Positions 44,701 to 55,005 are shown, counted from the first letter of the stretch. The stretch: DNA of 64,000 nucleotides from Notolepis coatsorum (GCA_963971535.1 OZ020592.1:125209937-125273936); one strand, 5' to 3'. Numbers and translations are program-made. Notes: a model not told the origin generated them from the sequence alone.

Positions 44701-45571
44701 CATAGATTTATGTGAACATGAGAGAGAGAGTTACCTAGTCATAGCTGACTACTACTCTAGATACCTGGAGATACTCCACATGCCTACCACGACTAGTGCA
44801 CATGTGATCTTGAAGCTGAGAGCCACGTTTGCCCGGCACGGAATACCGGAGGAGGTTGTCAGTGACAACGGACCGCAGTTCAGCAGTGATGTCTTCAGAG
44901 GCTTTGCCTGTGACATGGACTTTAAGCACACAACCTCTAGTCCCCACAACCCACAAGGAAACGGTTATGCTGAACGTGCAGTCCAAACGGCCAAGGGGAT
45001 TCTGAGACAAAAGGACCCCCTACTTGCTTTAATGGTTTACCGTTCTTCTCCACACAGCAGTACGGGTGTCAGTCCGGCAGAGCTCCTAATGGGCAGGAAA
45101 ATCAGGACGACACTGCCCACTCTGGCCAAGAACCTGCAACCAAGGTGGCCGAACAAACATCACGTCAGAGCTCGAGATGCTGCGGAGAAGAGCAAACAGG
45201 CCTTCTACTATAACAAACGCCATGGCGTGAGAGAGCTCACACCACTGCAGCGAGGAGACCATGTTCTCACCAGACTGGACAATCAAAAGACCTGGTCCAC
45301 ACCTGCAGTAGTGGCAGGTGAGAGCGTTACACAGAGGTCTTATCTCATCGAGACAGAGCAGGGTGCTCTGTACAGGCGTAACCGTCGACATCTCCAAGCG
45401 GTGCCCGTAGCGGGGCCTCCAGCGAATGATGACACAAATCCCGGGAATGACACACCTGACATTCAGATGAGCCCAAACCATGGCTCGCCTGGTCCAACAA
45501 GGAACACTGATGGACTGATCCAAACCAGGTCTGGTAGACCTGTTAAACCTGTCCAGAGACTTATCCTGTGA
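41702..45571 (+). CDS. Gag-Pol polyprotein of a Ty3/gypsy retrotransposon
   Basis: One 1289-residue frame encodes the whole replication machinery. Order: Gag (about 1-215); two zinc knuckles (about 218-252), the first CX2CX4HX5C and the second a standard CX2CX4HX4C; an aspartic protease (DTGAD, about 303); reverse transcriptase with YMDD (567-570); RNase H (SADASSYG near 716, TDHKPL near 783); integrase with an HHCC finger (H938, H941, C971, C974) and a D-D-35-E core (about D1002, D1055, E1091). All catalytic residues are present and no frameshift separates Gag from Pol. No envelope gene follows. PR-RT-RH-IN order makes it Ty3/gypsy (Metaviridae-like). Start codon: first ATG after the primer site. 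Confidence 0.95.
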   Translation: MAKFQPPESFCFEKPAEWSDWKKRFTRYRTATKLDKEEGPVQVSTLVYALGKEAENILSSFTYGEEEDDSQYDVILAKFDAYFIPRRNVIHERACFNQRVQRAGERAETFIRALYELSEHCNFGTAREENIRDRIVVGILDKGLSQRLQLIPNLTLEMTVQETRQSEEVKAQVNQQGEQAYAVQEVAQRHNRGATQKWRHPQRERRQERESENDHRKCWRCGKMPHSQQDDCPARRSNCNNCGKSGHWGKVCKSKQVREVTEGEGSEDGQYYYLGSVNSIPQNDNEWTVTLEIGSSPVEFKIDTGADCCIISETVYKTLEPKRVLQRPKKVLSGPGGGLNCLGQFMTQTSYKGKTYTCRLYVIRGQSVNNLLSRPVAVAMGLVKRVGEVNTSEQEFGLLKTQPVKIALKDNAQPYAVCTARRVPIPLLSAVKEELERMEANDIIEAVTDPTEWCAPMVPVPKKSGRARICVDLKKLNKAVKRERFILPTSEGMVAQLSGSTVFSSLDAASGFWQIPLDKDSQRLTTFITPYGRYCFKRLPFGISSAPEIFQRKMVETLEGLDGVAVYMDDIIIHGSNTSEHDERLQKVLDRLESAGLKLNDEKCVLRKEELHFLGQVINKDGVRPDPAKVSAVSKLEPPENVQELKRALGMINYLGKYIPDLATVGQPLYALLKADSVWMWGPAQQAAFERVKELLTTSPTLVYYDVNRSTVVSADASSYGIGGVLLQLHGEDWRPVAYCSRRLSDAETRYAQIEKECLASVWACERFQMYLYGLPAFKLITDHKPLIPLMNSRDLDNVPLRCQRLLMRLMRFNPEAEYAPGKTLVVADTLSRSPQADKGLSRDTDVECYVAAVMSNIPASPKKIDSIHAETAADEQLQEVIRYIQEGWPEHLAHINTCVREYFPVRNELSMHDGVVTRGSRIVIPGRLRSDILERIHEGHQGLNKCRDRANTSVWWPGIATQNTHKVENCMYCREQRRAQNREPLLSTPLPDRPWKRIGIDLCEHERESYLVIADYYSRYLEILHMPTTTSAHVILKLRATFARHGIPEEVVSDNGPQFSSDVFRGFACDMDFKHTTSSPHNPQGNGYAERAVQTAKGILRQKDPLLALMVYRSSPHSSTGVSPAELLMGRKIRTTLPTLAKNLQPRWPNKHHVRARDAAEKSKQAFYYNKRHGVRELTPLQRGDHVLTRLDNQKTWSTPAVVAGESVTQRSYLIETEQGALYRRNRRHLQAVPVAGPPANDDTNPGNDTPDIQMSPNHGSPGPTRNTDGLIQTRSGRPVKPVQRLIL

Positions 45572-45612
45572 GGGGAGAGTTCAATAATAATTTTTTTTGA
45601 AGGGGTTGATAA

Positions 45613-45729
45613 AAAAAAAAAAAAAGAAAAAAGGGAGATGTCATGGTTATTGATATGTGTTGATACTGTTAAAGAGAAGATATCAAAGTTATTGATATGT
45701 GTTGATATTGTTAAAAGGAAAAAGGGAGA
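45613..45729 (+). other. polypurine tract region with a duplicated tract
   Basis: A purine run ending AAAAGGGAGATGTCAT occurs twice: at about 45613-45643 and again directly before the 3' LTR (45713-45735). The first copy lacks an LTR after it and reads GGTTATTGATATGTG, a phrase repeated nearby. The tract at 45713-45729 is the functional one by position. Confidence 0.7.
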
Positions 45730-45914
45730 TGTCATAGTATTGTTAACTGACTACAAGAGGAGTATACGTTACGACATGTTTACGACAGTTACAGTAAGTG
45801 GGAGTGGCGCGAGAGGCAGGTATTGTTGGGATTGAGGAACCACCTGAGGTAGTAATAAAGCGTCTTGTTTACCAACCAACTGTTCCGTTGTCCGTTAATA
45901 TCTAAGATATTACA
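45730..45914 (+). repeat. 3' LTR of the Ty3/gypsy element
   Basis: 185 bp, matching the 5' LTR base for base as far as can be read by eye. Followed by the target duplication GAAAG. Confidence 0.95.
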
Positions 45915-46065
45915 GAAAGAGTGCCTAAGCTTAACTGTGCAAAATCTTGCCGCCCCACGATTGGCGCACATGTCACATGACCAGAACCGTGCGTGGCCAA
46001 TCAGAGCGCAAAATGGGAACGCGGAAGGACAAGCCACTTGCCTAAAGTATAGAGGCGTCCAGCAC

Positions 46066-47571
46066 GTGTCTATATTAAAGGCAGCCGAAGAGTGCTTCCG
46101 CATTGGCGTTTTGCGCTCTGATTGGCCGAGCGTGCGCATGCGTATGAGCCGCGACGCGCTCCTCTAGCCAGGAATCGAAACTCCGTTTAGCGAGGCTGAA
46201 AATCCACAGTTCTTGCCCCACTGATGGGAGCCGAATCCCGGATCCGAGTTTTCTGATGAATACCCCCAAAATATGGAGGTCCCGAATGCAATTAAGTATT
46301 GATTACGCCATAACGAATCATTAAAAAAATATACCGTTAACTAGAGTAATTGTTTCTTTACATATATGTTGGATTAGAGAATTGGTTTGTCATGACAATC
46401 CAATAAAAAATCGCGATTTACCCGGTGGCTACAACAACACACAGTAACTACATGCATCATTGTTTACAATGACCGGTGGGGCTGGGCTGGGGCGCGCGGT
46501 GCTCCCACTTAGGTGGTGGCGGCGGCGGTTGACCGATGGCGATGCCGAGGACGAGCGCGCGTCCGTGGGGTAAGACGGCCGGTGAGAGAGCGCGGCGCGG
46601 AGCCAATGGCAGTGACATGATGGGAATAATCGGACGCGTTAAACAGCAATCAATTAATTTAAAGGGGAACTATCTTATAAATGGCCTTTTTGAGTGTTTA
46701 GCATTGTTTTCTAGCTATGTGAACTTATATTAATATGATATGTCTCTAATTCTCATATTGGCGCATTCTTCCAATTCTCCTCTCACAATATTCACCCTCA
46801 CTGAACTGAGTCATTTGAAAATGTGATGATTTGTGATGTCAGAAAGACACCGCTGCATGATAATGTTGAGATACAAGATGAGCTGCACACAGTGGTTGGA
46901 GCCCAGGCTCAAAACGGCTCGAGATCTTGAGGTAGAAAAATGCTGTTTTTGAGGACTTGATTAGAAATACAAAACAATGAATAAAAAAAAAAAAATTACA
47001 GAGGTGTTCCATAGACTCACAGGAATTGTGTAAAAGTGCCCAAATAGTGAAAGAAATAGTAAAATAGTTCCCCTTTAATATAACAGTCCGGTTCTGTGTT
47101 TGTTTGTGTCTGTAGATTGTTGGTGAACAACTAACTTTAGGTTAGTTTAACGCGTCCGTGTCGATTAGCCCCACCGTTCATTGTAAACAATGATGTGTGT
47201 TGTTGTAGCCACCGGGTAAATCGCGATTTTTTATTGGATTGTCATGACAAACCAATTCTCTAATCCAACATATTATGTAAAGAAACAACATACTCCAGTT
47301 AACGGTATATTTTTTTAATGATTCGTTACAGCGTAATCAAGACTTAATTGCGTTCGGGACCTCCATATTTTGGGGGTATTCATCAGAAAACTCGGATCCG
47401 GGATTCGGCTCCCATCAGTGGGGCAAGAACTGTGGATTTTCAGCCTCGCTCTCTGGAGCTTAAACGGAGTTTCGATTCCTGGCTAGAGGAATGCGCATGC
47501 GCGCGCTCGGCCAATCAGAGCGCAAAACGCCAATGCGGAAGCACTCTTCGGCTGCCTTTAATATAGACGTG
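46066..47571. mobile_element. large foldback element with about 410-bp arms
   Basis: Arms 46066-46482 and 47167-47571 are inverted copies with few differences (GTGTCTATATTAAAGGCAGC against GCTGCCTTTAATATAGAC; TTGTCATGACAATCCAATAA against its complement). The spacer carries a further element with TTAAAGGGGAACTAT ends (46658-47078). No protein-coding sequence is seen. Another palindromic element sits just to its left. Confidence 0.8.
46658..47078. mobile_element. MITE with AAAGGGGAACTAT ends
   Basis: The ends TTTAAAGGGGAACTAT and ATAGTTCCCCTTTAA are inverted copies. The TTTAA overlap makes the target duplication ambiguous. It lies in the spacer of the foldback element. No coding sequence. Confidence 0.6.
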
Positions 47572-47578
47572 TCCAGCA

Positions 47579-47848
47579 CAGTGGTTCCCAAAGTGTGGGG
47601 CGTGACCCCCTAGTGGAGCACGGAGGTACTGCATGTGGGGCTAGAAACTTTTTAAATAATAATAATATTAATTTAGCCTGTTATAGACATTTTCATTTTT
47701 AGATTGATACTTAACGGCATTTAGCCATTTGTATGATAGGGTTTGTCATTGTTCTTTATTATTACATTGTTGAATGAATGAATGAAAACTTTATTTAACA
47801 GATTGCAGAATGGGTACAATACAGTACGGCTCAATACACACAATTGTT
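47579..47848. repeat. hAT terminus fragment and LINE tail
   Basis: CAGTGGTTCCCAAAGTGTGG (47579) is a Charlie-like hAT terminus without a partner. From 47775 to 47848 a minus-strand LINE 3' tail follows (ATGAATGAATGAAAACTTTA), like 28513-28660. Confidence 0.55.
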
Positions 47849-48177
47849 TTTATTTTTTTGATCCACTTTTTCTCCCATTTTCTATTTTTCTCCCATCCCA
47901 ATTTCGTATCATCCAATTCAACCCTCCCCTGTCTCGAACGCTGTTTCTTGCCTCCCACAAGCCGGCTGCAATGTGGACAATAGGCTTGTTCGAGATGGAT
48001 TTCGGTTTGCCTCGACTAGTAGACGAGAGTAGCCGAGTGAAGCCGGGGGAGGAGTTAAAAAGGCGGACACTGCCGATTTCACGAGAGCCTCTCGCCTAGT
48101 CTCGCATGGCAGATACGCGTTCACGTCACCACACACACATTACACACCTGTCCAGCTCATTATAATTCGATGGCCGT
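47849..48177. other. no gene seen
   Basis: Sequence to the left of the copia element. It includes CAATAGGCTTGTTCGAGATG and moderately GC-rich sequence with no recognised family. The copia target duplication GCCGT is at 48173-48177. Confidence 0.4.
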
Positions 48178-48857
48178 TGTAGAGTTCCGTGTTCCTTCGC
48201 TCTCCATGTTCAATGTAGAGGGTTCTGTTGCTTCGTCATCAGTGTCGTTCAATGTAGAGGGTTCTGTTTCTTTGTCACCATGGCTTAGGGCTGGGCGATA
48301 TGGAAAAAAATCATATCGCGATAACGATATGATAATTTTATTTTATTTCTCGATATCGATAATTATCGAATTGTTATAAGTATATAAAAAAAAAAAATAA
48401 ATTAACAACAGATGTATGTTTATTTTGCAGCAATTCTTTGTCATTGCCGCCATCTTTAGTGTTACATCCCCTCACACTCCAGTTCTCAGGCTGCAGCTGG
48501 TTTAAAAGCTAAAGTAAACCGGCTTCTCTGTTGGCTGTGGCTCCAGAGGAGTTGAACAGTTCTGGCTCTGCTAGTTTATTTTCGATCTTTTGGCACTTTT
48601 TTGGTGGACAAACCACCGCACATGTGCACTGTGACTCGTGACTGGAGTCTAGTTCTGCTAGCACACATAGCCTACTGTGTACAGACGGTTTCAAAATGTA
48701 TTTTAAATTAGAAAGCAAACAAAATAAATGGACAAGAGAAAAAGAAATCTGAATTTGGTCAGTATTGTCATTTGGACAAGCAAAGCCATTACTTTAAGTT
48801 GCAGGCAAGAAAGACAAGTCTGTCCACTGTCTCTGGTTTTAAAACTGCCCTGTTGCA

Positions 48858-48889
<32 letters not shown>

Positions 48890-49381
48890 CGTTTTTTTTT
48901 TAATTTCGATATTCGATAGCGATTATTGAAATATATCGCGATATTTATCGTTATCGTTATATCGCCCAGCCCTACCATGGCTCATATCTTATCATATGTA
49001 TTTATCCACACAAAGAACACCTGATCCGTTTTGTTTCTTTTATGTGAATAGTTTATTTACAATAAGTGAACCAAACTTATCCTCCATTACAAACACCCCA
49101 AACATTCCCAGCTGTGACACACCCCTTTCACCCCTGTGCGCACTGACAGCTGACCGATGACAGCTGACAGCTAGATATACGTGCTCGGCTTCCCGCCACT
49201 GCGTCATGCCGTCATGTCTTTACGTACTGCAACAAGAACAAAACACAATACTTAGAATAGAGTTGCACCACATTTCCAATACAACACATGCCTATGAACG
49301 TCTAGGCTACTCACTACAAAACATATTAACAACCATAACATATGATCCCATTTTCAACATATGAGAACATATATCTCAACA
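48178..49381 (-). repeat. 3' LTR of the copia element, carrying a hAT MITE
   Basis: After subtracting the MITE and its 8-bp duplication the LTR is 507 bp, the same as the 5' LTR. On the minus strand it starts TGTTGAGATATATG and ends CTCTACA. A purine tract AAGTGGGGG directly precedes it. The two LTRs differ at a few positions (for example 49020 against 60600). Confidence 0.9.
48286..48974. mobile_element. hAT MITE, TAGGGCTGGGCGATATGG family, copy 3
   Basis: Complete copy with a perfect 8-bp duplication CCATGGCT (48278-48285 and 48975-48982). The target lies over the Gag start-codon region copied into the 3' LTR. Confidence 0.92.
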
Positions 49382-49428
49382 CCCCCACTTGTTCTCATCA
49401 TCTCAAGCCGAAAATGACGATACTCATG

Positions 49429-50706
49429 TTAGTTTCCAAAAAAGAAACTCTTGAATTTATTAAACTTGAACTTAACTACCGGTTTTGTAAGTATGTCTGC
49501 AGCCATATCTTCTGTTGGGCAGTAAACAATATCGATTTTCCCTTCGGTGACTGCCTCACGAATAAAGTGATACTTTACATCAATGTGTTTGGACCTCTGT
49601 CTGTTCACTGGGTTCTTACTGAGTGCAATGGCCCCCTGGTTGTCTTCATGAATCTTTGTACAATGGTAGACTCTCTTATCCATGCCATTTAATAGTTGAG
49701 TTAGATACATGCTTTCCTGAGTAGTAGTAGCTAGACTGATGTATTCAGCCTCACATGTTGAGAGTTCTACTGTTGGTTGTTTCTTTGACTTCCAGGATAT
49801 TGCAGGGCCTTGTTTAGTCAGGCTAAAACAGTATCCTGTCGTACTTCGTCTATCTTCCACAGAAGATGCCCAGTCAGAATCACTGTAAGCTATAAGACTT
49901 AAGTCTTCATCTGATTTATTGAAGCACAACTCGTAGTCACTGGTTCCCTTTAGGTATCTCAAAACATGTTTAGCAGCTACTAAGTTCTCTGTTTTTGGAT
50001 TTGCCAGTGTTTGTGATAATTTACTAACAATCCAGCTAATATCTGGTCGGGTACAAGTCATTGCATAGATCAAACTGCCTATGATCTCACGGTATTCTTT
50101 GGGATTAACATTGTTGTTGTCACTCTCCTCAATTCTATCAACTTCCACTTTTAATTCACATGGTGTATATCTAGGTTTACAGTTTGACATTCCAAATCTA
50201 TCAAGCATTTTTAGAATGTATGTTTTCTGATTCATTTTTATTTCTTCTCCCTTTTGTTCAAACTGAATGCCCAGGAAGTATGATATTTTCCCCAGATCCT
50301 TCATGTTAAACTGGGCTTTCATGTTTTCCTTGAAACTGTTCAGAAGTTCGTTACTGCTAGCGGCGATGATTAAATCATCGACCCAGATTAGTACGATAAT
50401 AGTTTCATCACCCATCTCTTTTCTGTATACACAGTGATCAGATAGATTTCTTGTAAAGTTGTCTTTCTCTAGATGATCATTTAGGAGTTTGTACCAGTTC
50501 CTTCCGGACTGTTTCAGACCATAAAGGGATTTCTTTAATTTACATACCAACTTCTTCCCAGTCTCTGATACCTCTTCATAACCCTCAGGTTGTTCTAGGA
50601 ATATGTCTTCCTCTATAGGAGCATGTAAGTATGCCGTTTTGACGTCCATTTGATGGACAATGAGGTCATCTTGTACTGCGACCTGCATCAATGCCCTTAC
50701 TGACAT
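49429..50706 (-). pseudogene. copia reverse transcriptase and RNase H
   Basis: A 425-residue open frame starts just after a frame break. It contains most of the RT (QMDVKTAYLHAPIEEDIFLE, SLYGLKQSGRNWYKLL, WVDDLIIAA as the catalytic box, LGKISYFLGIQF) and the RNase H (IAYSDSDWASS, STCEAEYISLA, HEDNQGAIAL, RSKHIDVKYHFIRE). It ends with a stop 48 bases from the 3' LTR. The segment itself is intact. The start of the RT lies in another frame in 50697-51564, and a small deletion near 50715-50725 joins the two out of frame. Confidence 0.9.
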
Positions 50707-51564
50707 AAGGTTTGCTGTTGGAGCAAACGTCTCATGCCTTCTGTTTGATTGTAACCCTTAGCAACGTATCTAGCTTTATATATTTGGCCTCTTTCAGCAT
50801 TTTCTTTAATGGCATAAACCCATCTACCCCCCACTGTGTTCCTGCCCTCAGGCAAAAAGGTCAGTTCAAAAGTGTCATTTTCTTTCAGTGAGTTGATCTC
50901 ATCGTTCATCGCTTGTTCCCATTTGGGTGACTCTGGTGACCTCAGAGCTTGTCTATAGGTTTGAGGGACTCCACAAACCGCCCTGTAACAGTAATCAACA
51001 CATGTATCGGTTACATCATCATCTGTAAAATCTGATACATAGTCGTGTAAGTATTGTGGTTTCCTCCTCTCTCTTTTTGGATAGCGGCATTTTTCACTAG
51101 GACTAGGTTGTGGATCTGCATCGTTTTCATCCTGTTGATCTGTATCTGTATTTACAGTCTCGTCGCTCCCCTCTAGAACCTGACTCTCTGTGTTCTCCTC
51201 AACCTGTGGCTGTGGTACATGAGTGCTGTTCTTACTACCAGACTCTCTGCCTTGTGTCAGGAATTCTGTATCATCCTCATCAGTTTGAGTCTGTTGTTCC
51301 ACACTGTTCTTTCTAATGAATTTTACTAGCCTGTGTTTTGATACCTTTCCTGTATGCGGTTTGTATACTAGGTATGCCGGGCTGTTTTTACTGTATCCCA
51401 CAAATATCCCCTTTTCACATCTGGGGTCGAGTTTCTTATGATCGTGTTTATATGCATAACACTCGGAGCCGAACACCCACATTTTTGAGAGGTCTGGTTT
51501 CTTTCCTGTTAACATGAAGTAAGGGGTATTTTTGGTCCTTTCATTGTAGCATCTATTTCGGATG
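50697..51564 (-). pseudogene. copia integrase C-terminus and RT N-terminus
   Basis: From the LTR-element junction at 51564 the frame resumes the integrase (RNRCYNERTKNTPYFMLTGK, WVFGSECYAYKHD, GIFVGYSKNSPAYLV), passes an acidic linker, then enters the RT (WEQAMNDEINSLKENDTFEL, VGGRWVYAIKENAERGQIYK, YVAKGYNQTEG). It then runs out of frame to a stop at 50697. The residues expected just after YNQTEG are partly lost, a frame break of a few bases. Confidence 0.88.
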
Positions 51565-52861
51565 TGTGGGATATTTGTAGATATCCTGATGAAGAATGTC
51601 TCAGTCAACCGAGGCTTGGATAATAACAAGGTTTATTAACCAAACAGATAGAATTACATAGAGAGAATGGCTGAGGGTTTCCCCCCAGGTGGTCAGCTGA
51701 AATTACCCAGGTAAGAAGCCTTGATTGTGGTCGGGAGGAGCCCTTTATAGTTCAACAAGGGGGGTGTGTGGTCCCATTTGATAGGTCAGATGGGGGGGAG
51801 GGGGTACAGGTTTGGGGACACAGGGGAGGGGGGTGATTCCACAGAGAGGGGGGGGGGCACAGGTAAGGGGAACATATTTACATGAGGACATATTATACCA
51901 CAATACTCACTTTTCTTTCTTATAATGTGGGTGAGATTAATGTATAATATACCAGGATTGTTTGGAACAGGTAAAAGTGGGGACCGATGTAATCCATCGG
52001 TTATCAGATAATGAAAAAAATAGAAAATAATTAAAATAATGAAAATGTTGGCCAATGTGTTCTGTTGGTTGGCCTAATAATTTAAACTAGTATTATTTAT
52101 ATACATGATTCATGACATGATCGACTGGATTGCGGTCTGTGTTATTTTGATATCAGAGATGTGGGAATAGATATCACCCTTTTCTTTTATTAATCGCTCA
52201 AAATACCTATATCAATGAGTGGTCCTCAACTCTGATATCAAACAACAATTAACATAATCATTAGAAGCTATCGCTGTGCAAATATCTTGGCATACCTTCA
52301 GTCGTTCATGTCGTGACTCATGTATATAAATAATACTAGTTTAAATTATTAGGCCAACCAACAGAACACATTGGCCAACATTTTCATTATTTTAATTATT
52401 TTCTATTTTTTTCATTATCTGATAACCGATGGATTACATCGGTCCCCACTTTTACCTGTTCCAAACAATCCTGGTATATTATACATTAATCTCACCCACA
52501 TTATAAGAAAGAAAAGTGAGTATTGTGGTATAATATGTCCTCATGTAAATATGTTCCCCTTACCTGTGCCCCCCCCCCTCTCTGTGGAATCACCCCCCTC
52601 CCCTGTGTCCCCAAACCTGTACCCCCTCCCCCCCATCTGACCTATCAAATGGGACCACACCCCCCCCTTGTTGAACTATAAAGGGCTCCTCCCGACCACA
52701 ATCAAGGCTTCTTACCTGGGTAATTTCAGCTGACCACCTGGGGGGAAACCCTCAGCCATTCTCTCTATGTAATTCTATCTGTTTGGTTAATAAACCTTGT
52801 TATTATCCAAGCCTCGGTTGACTGAGACATTCTTCATCAGGATATCTACAAATATCCCACA
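51565..52861. repeat. inverted duplication of the LTR and adjoining sequence
   Basis: 51565 to about 52110 reappears inverted at about 52316-52861, including the whole 338-bp LTR and an identical 89-codon frame in each arm. The spacer of about 200 bases (52112-52314) plus some edge sequence is present again directly at 52864-53113. The arms appear identical. Confidence 0.85.
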
Positions 52862-54844
52862 ATAGCCTAATAATTTAAACTAGTATTATTTATATACATG
52901 ATTCATGACATGATCGACTGGATTGCGGTCTGTGTTATTTTGATATCAGAGATGTGGGAATAGATATCACCCTTTTCTTTTATTAATCGCTCAAAATACC
53001 TATATCAATGAGTGGTCCTCAACTCTGATATCAAACAACAATTAACATAATCATTAGAAGCTATCGCTGTGCAAATATCTTGGCATACCTTCAGTCGTTC
53101 ATGTCGTGACTCAGGGGAGCTAATGTCATGGTTATGTCATGGTTGTACATATACAAACATAGTAATATTTACAATAGACATTACCTTAGTGGCTAATGTG
53201 TCAAAATAAAATTGAAAACCGTTAACCTAGTGGTTAATATAAAAGGTGATTATGATAATCGTTATGCATTGTTCTGTGGTGCATACTATCAATGGTCAAA
53301 ACAAACTTGGTGACTTGGAATAAACCAACTGGTTCTGTCTTGTTAACAATATAATTTTCAATGTGACTCTGTGATCATTCCTTATTGTTATTATAAATTG
53401 GTTATTGCAATCTTATTGGTTGTATTTCATCATATTCTTAGTTCATAATTTTCTTGATACATATGAACTTTGTGAAACATCTCTTGTTTGTGAATCTGAC
53501 AGTTGCTGCGTCGCTGTTGACCATCTGTTCTCTGCCAGGGATGTGTCCTTCTGTGGTGACCTGCTGTGTGTTGAACGTATCGTACATTCAGTTGATGTTT
53601 CTGTGAGCCTGTCGTGTGGCAGTAAGACAGTAAAAAGTAAATAAATACATAACAATTTTGGACAATGTGTATTCAGAAGTCTCTTGGTCCACAGGTCTCA
53701 TTTGCTATGTGTCTCTTCTTGACGATGCAGTCGGGAATATTCACTGGTCGCCGTCCATTCCCTGTCAAGGGTCACTTGTCTGCGCTGCTCTCCATCACCA
53801 CCACATGTCTGCCACTGTGCTCACGCTTGGCCCCCATCAGGCTCAGAGACATGGTGGTCAGGGCGTTTTTGAATGTGTTGTGCTGGTTTCGCTGTCCTCT
53901 CCTCGTCATTGCGGTACCACTTGATGGAGGGCGAGGGCCCGCCGGTGTAGTGGCTAGTCAGTAGGACGCTCTTTCTCACACGGATGACAATCTTGTCATG
54001 GGAATCCACCTTGATGGTCGGGGACTTCAGTTCCCGTTTGCAGGTGATGGGTTTGGTCTGTCGTGGTCTGCAGTGCCGGGGTGGAGGCCGTCAAAAGGTT
54101 GATCTCCTCTTCGTCAGTGTCTCCTTGGTCAGTCTCCTTCGTGGTCCCCTGCTCCACTTTCTTGGGGATGTCTGTGGGCTGGGTTGGATGGTTCTCCCAC
54201 GGTTGTTGTCGTTGCCTCTGGTTGTGTCCGCAGCTCCTTGGCGGCGTCCCTGGTGGTTCTATGCTGTCGTGGGTCGCTCAGGTCACTGGGTTGTGTTCCT
54301 CTCTGTCTGGTCCTGCTGTCGTTCATGGTTCAGGTCACGCGTCGTCTCACTCGTCCTGTCCTCTCACCAATTCGTGATCTGAGGGTGATAAACACTGCCT
54401 TAGAAAACTCCTCACATAAATGATTCAACGCCTTTCTGCTAAAGAGGAAAATCATTTAGGGTTAATTCAATTTATTGTAAATAAAATCACTTAATTGAAA
54501 ATAGGAAATGCAAGCCAATTGCATTAGCAGTGATTCCTTGTGTCAAGAAGGTCACATTCACTACAATCTTATCATTAGGCTTTAAATAAAATTAGTAAAT
54601 GAATGGCCAAAGTCTTGAATCAGATAAAATAGTCTGTGGTGTTAAATTGAAGTTGATCTTACCTCAGGATGCGTACGATGGTGTGCTTCTTCAAGATACT
54701 TACCTCGCCATGACTTCTCGGTTGTTCTTCACATCTCAGTGTGGCTCATCATAGCATAGCATGGGGAAAAAACATAAAATCTAGGTAGCCAGTTAATTTT
54801 GCATGAAAAACAATCATTCGTTTTGTCATCTAACCCTAACTAAC

Positions 54845-55005
54845 CTTACTGTCATGCATTTGTCCTAATAAACTAACCTACACTGTAGCACTCAACACTT
54901 TGATGACCATTGTTACTCAGCTGATAGAGGTGTGCCCTGCCTGATGTCCTGTCGTACAGAACCTGTGAGTCGCTTTGGATAAAAGTGTCAGCTAAATGAT
55001 CAATG
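54845..55005 (-). repeat. SINE-like teleost repeat, inverted copy
   Basis: Contains GTCGCTTTGGATAAAAGTGT and CAGCTAAATGA on the plus strand, the complement of the repeat at 8850-9068. The match covers most of that copy, including the TTACTCAGCTGATAGAG block. Confidence 0.65.

Larger units (their letters stand above)
41496..45914 (+). mobile_element. Ty3/gypsy LTR retrotransposon, apparently intact
   Basis: Complete 4419-bp element: 185-bp LTRs (41496-41680 and 45730-45914) with no difference seen by eye, primer-binding site directly after the 5' LTR, one open Gag-Pol frame, a purine tract before the 3' LTR, and a perfect 5-bp target duplication GAAAG (41491-41495 and 45915-45919). LTR identity and an unbroken frame point to a recent insertion. 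Confidence 0.95.
41034..45936. mobile_element. foldback element interrupted by the Ty3/gypsy element
   Basis: The left arm (41034-41172) starts with TTAAGTGTAGGCACTCTTCGA. Its inverted partner runs from about 41330 to 41490 (CTCTAACCTTAACCAACTTC) and is completed only after the retroelement, at 45920-45936 (AGTGCCTAAGCTTAAC). Without the retroelement the palindrome is about 490 bases. Inner blocks (GAGCGTCTCCGAGAAATGCG and inverse) make further hairpins near 41200-41300. Confidence 0.7.

Noticed and set aside
48178..48285. A second, truncated copia element joined in tandem to the first
   Set aside because: The Gag-like sequence left of the MITE is simply the end of the 3' LTR: the LTR includes the Gag start, and the target duplication GCCGT closes the element at 48178.
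51786..52640. Two identical 89-codon frames on opposite strands
   Set aside because: They are the two arms of the LTR inverted duplication and lie mostly in the LTR; identity reflects duplication, not a conserved gene.
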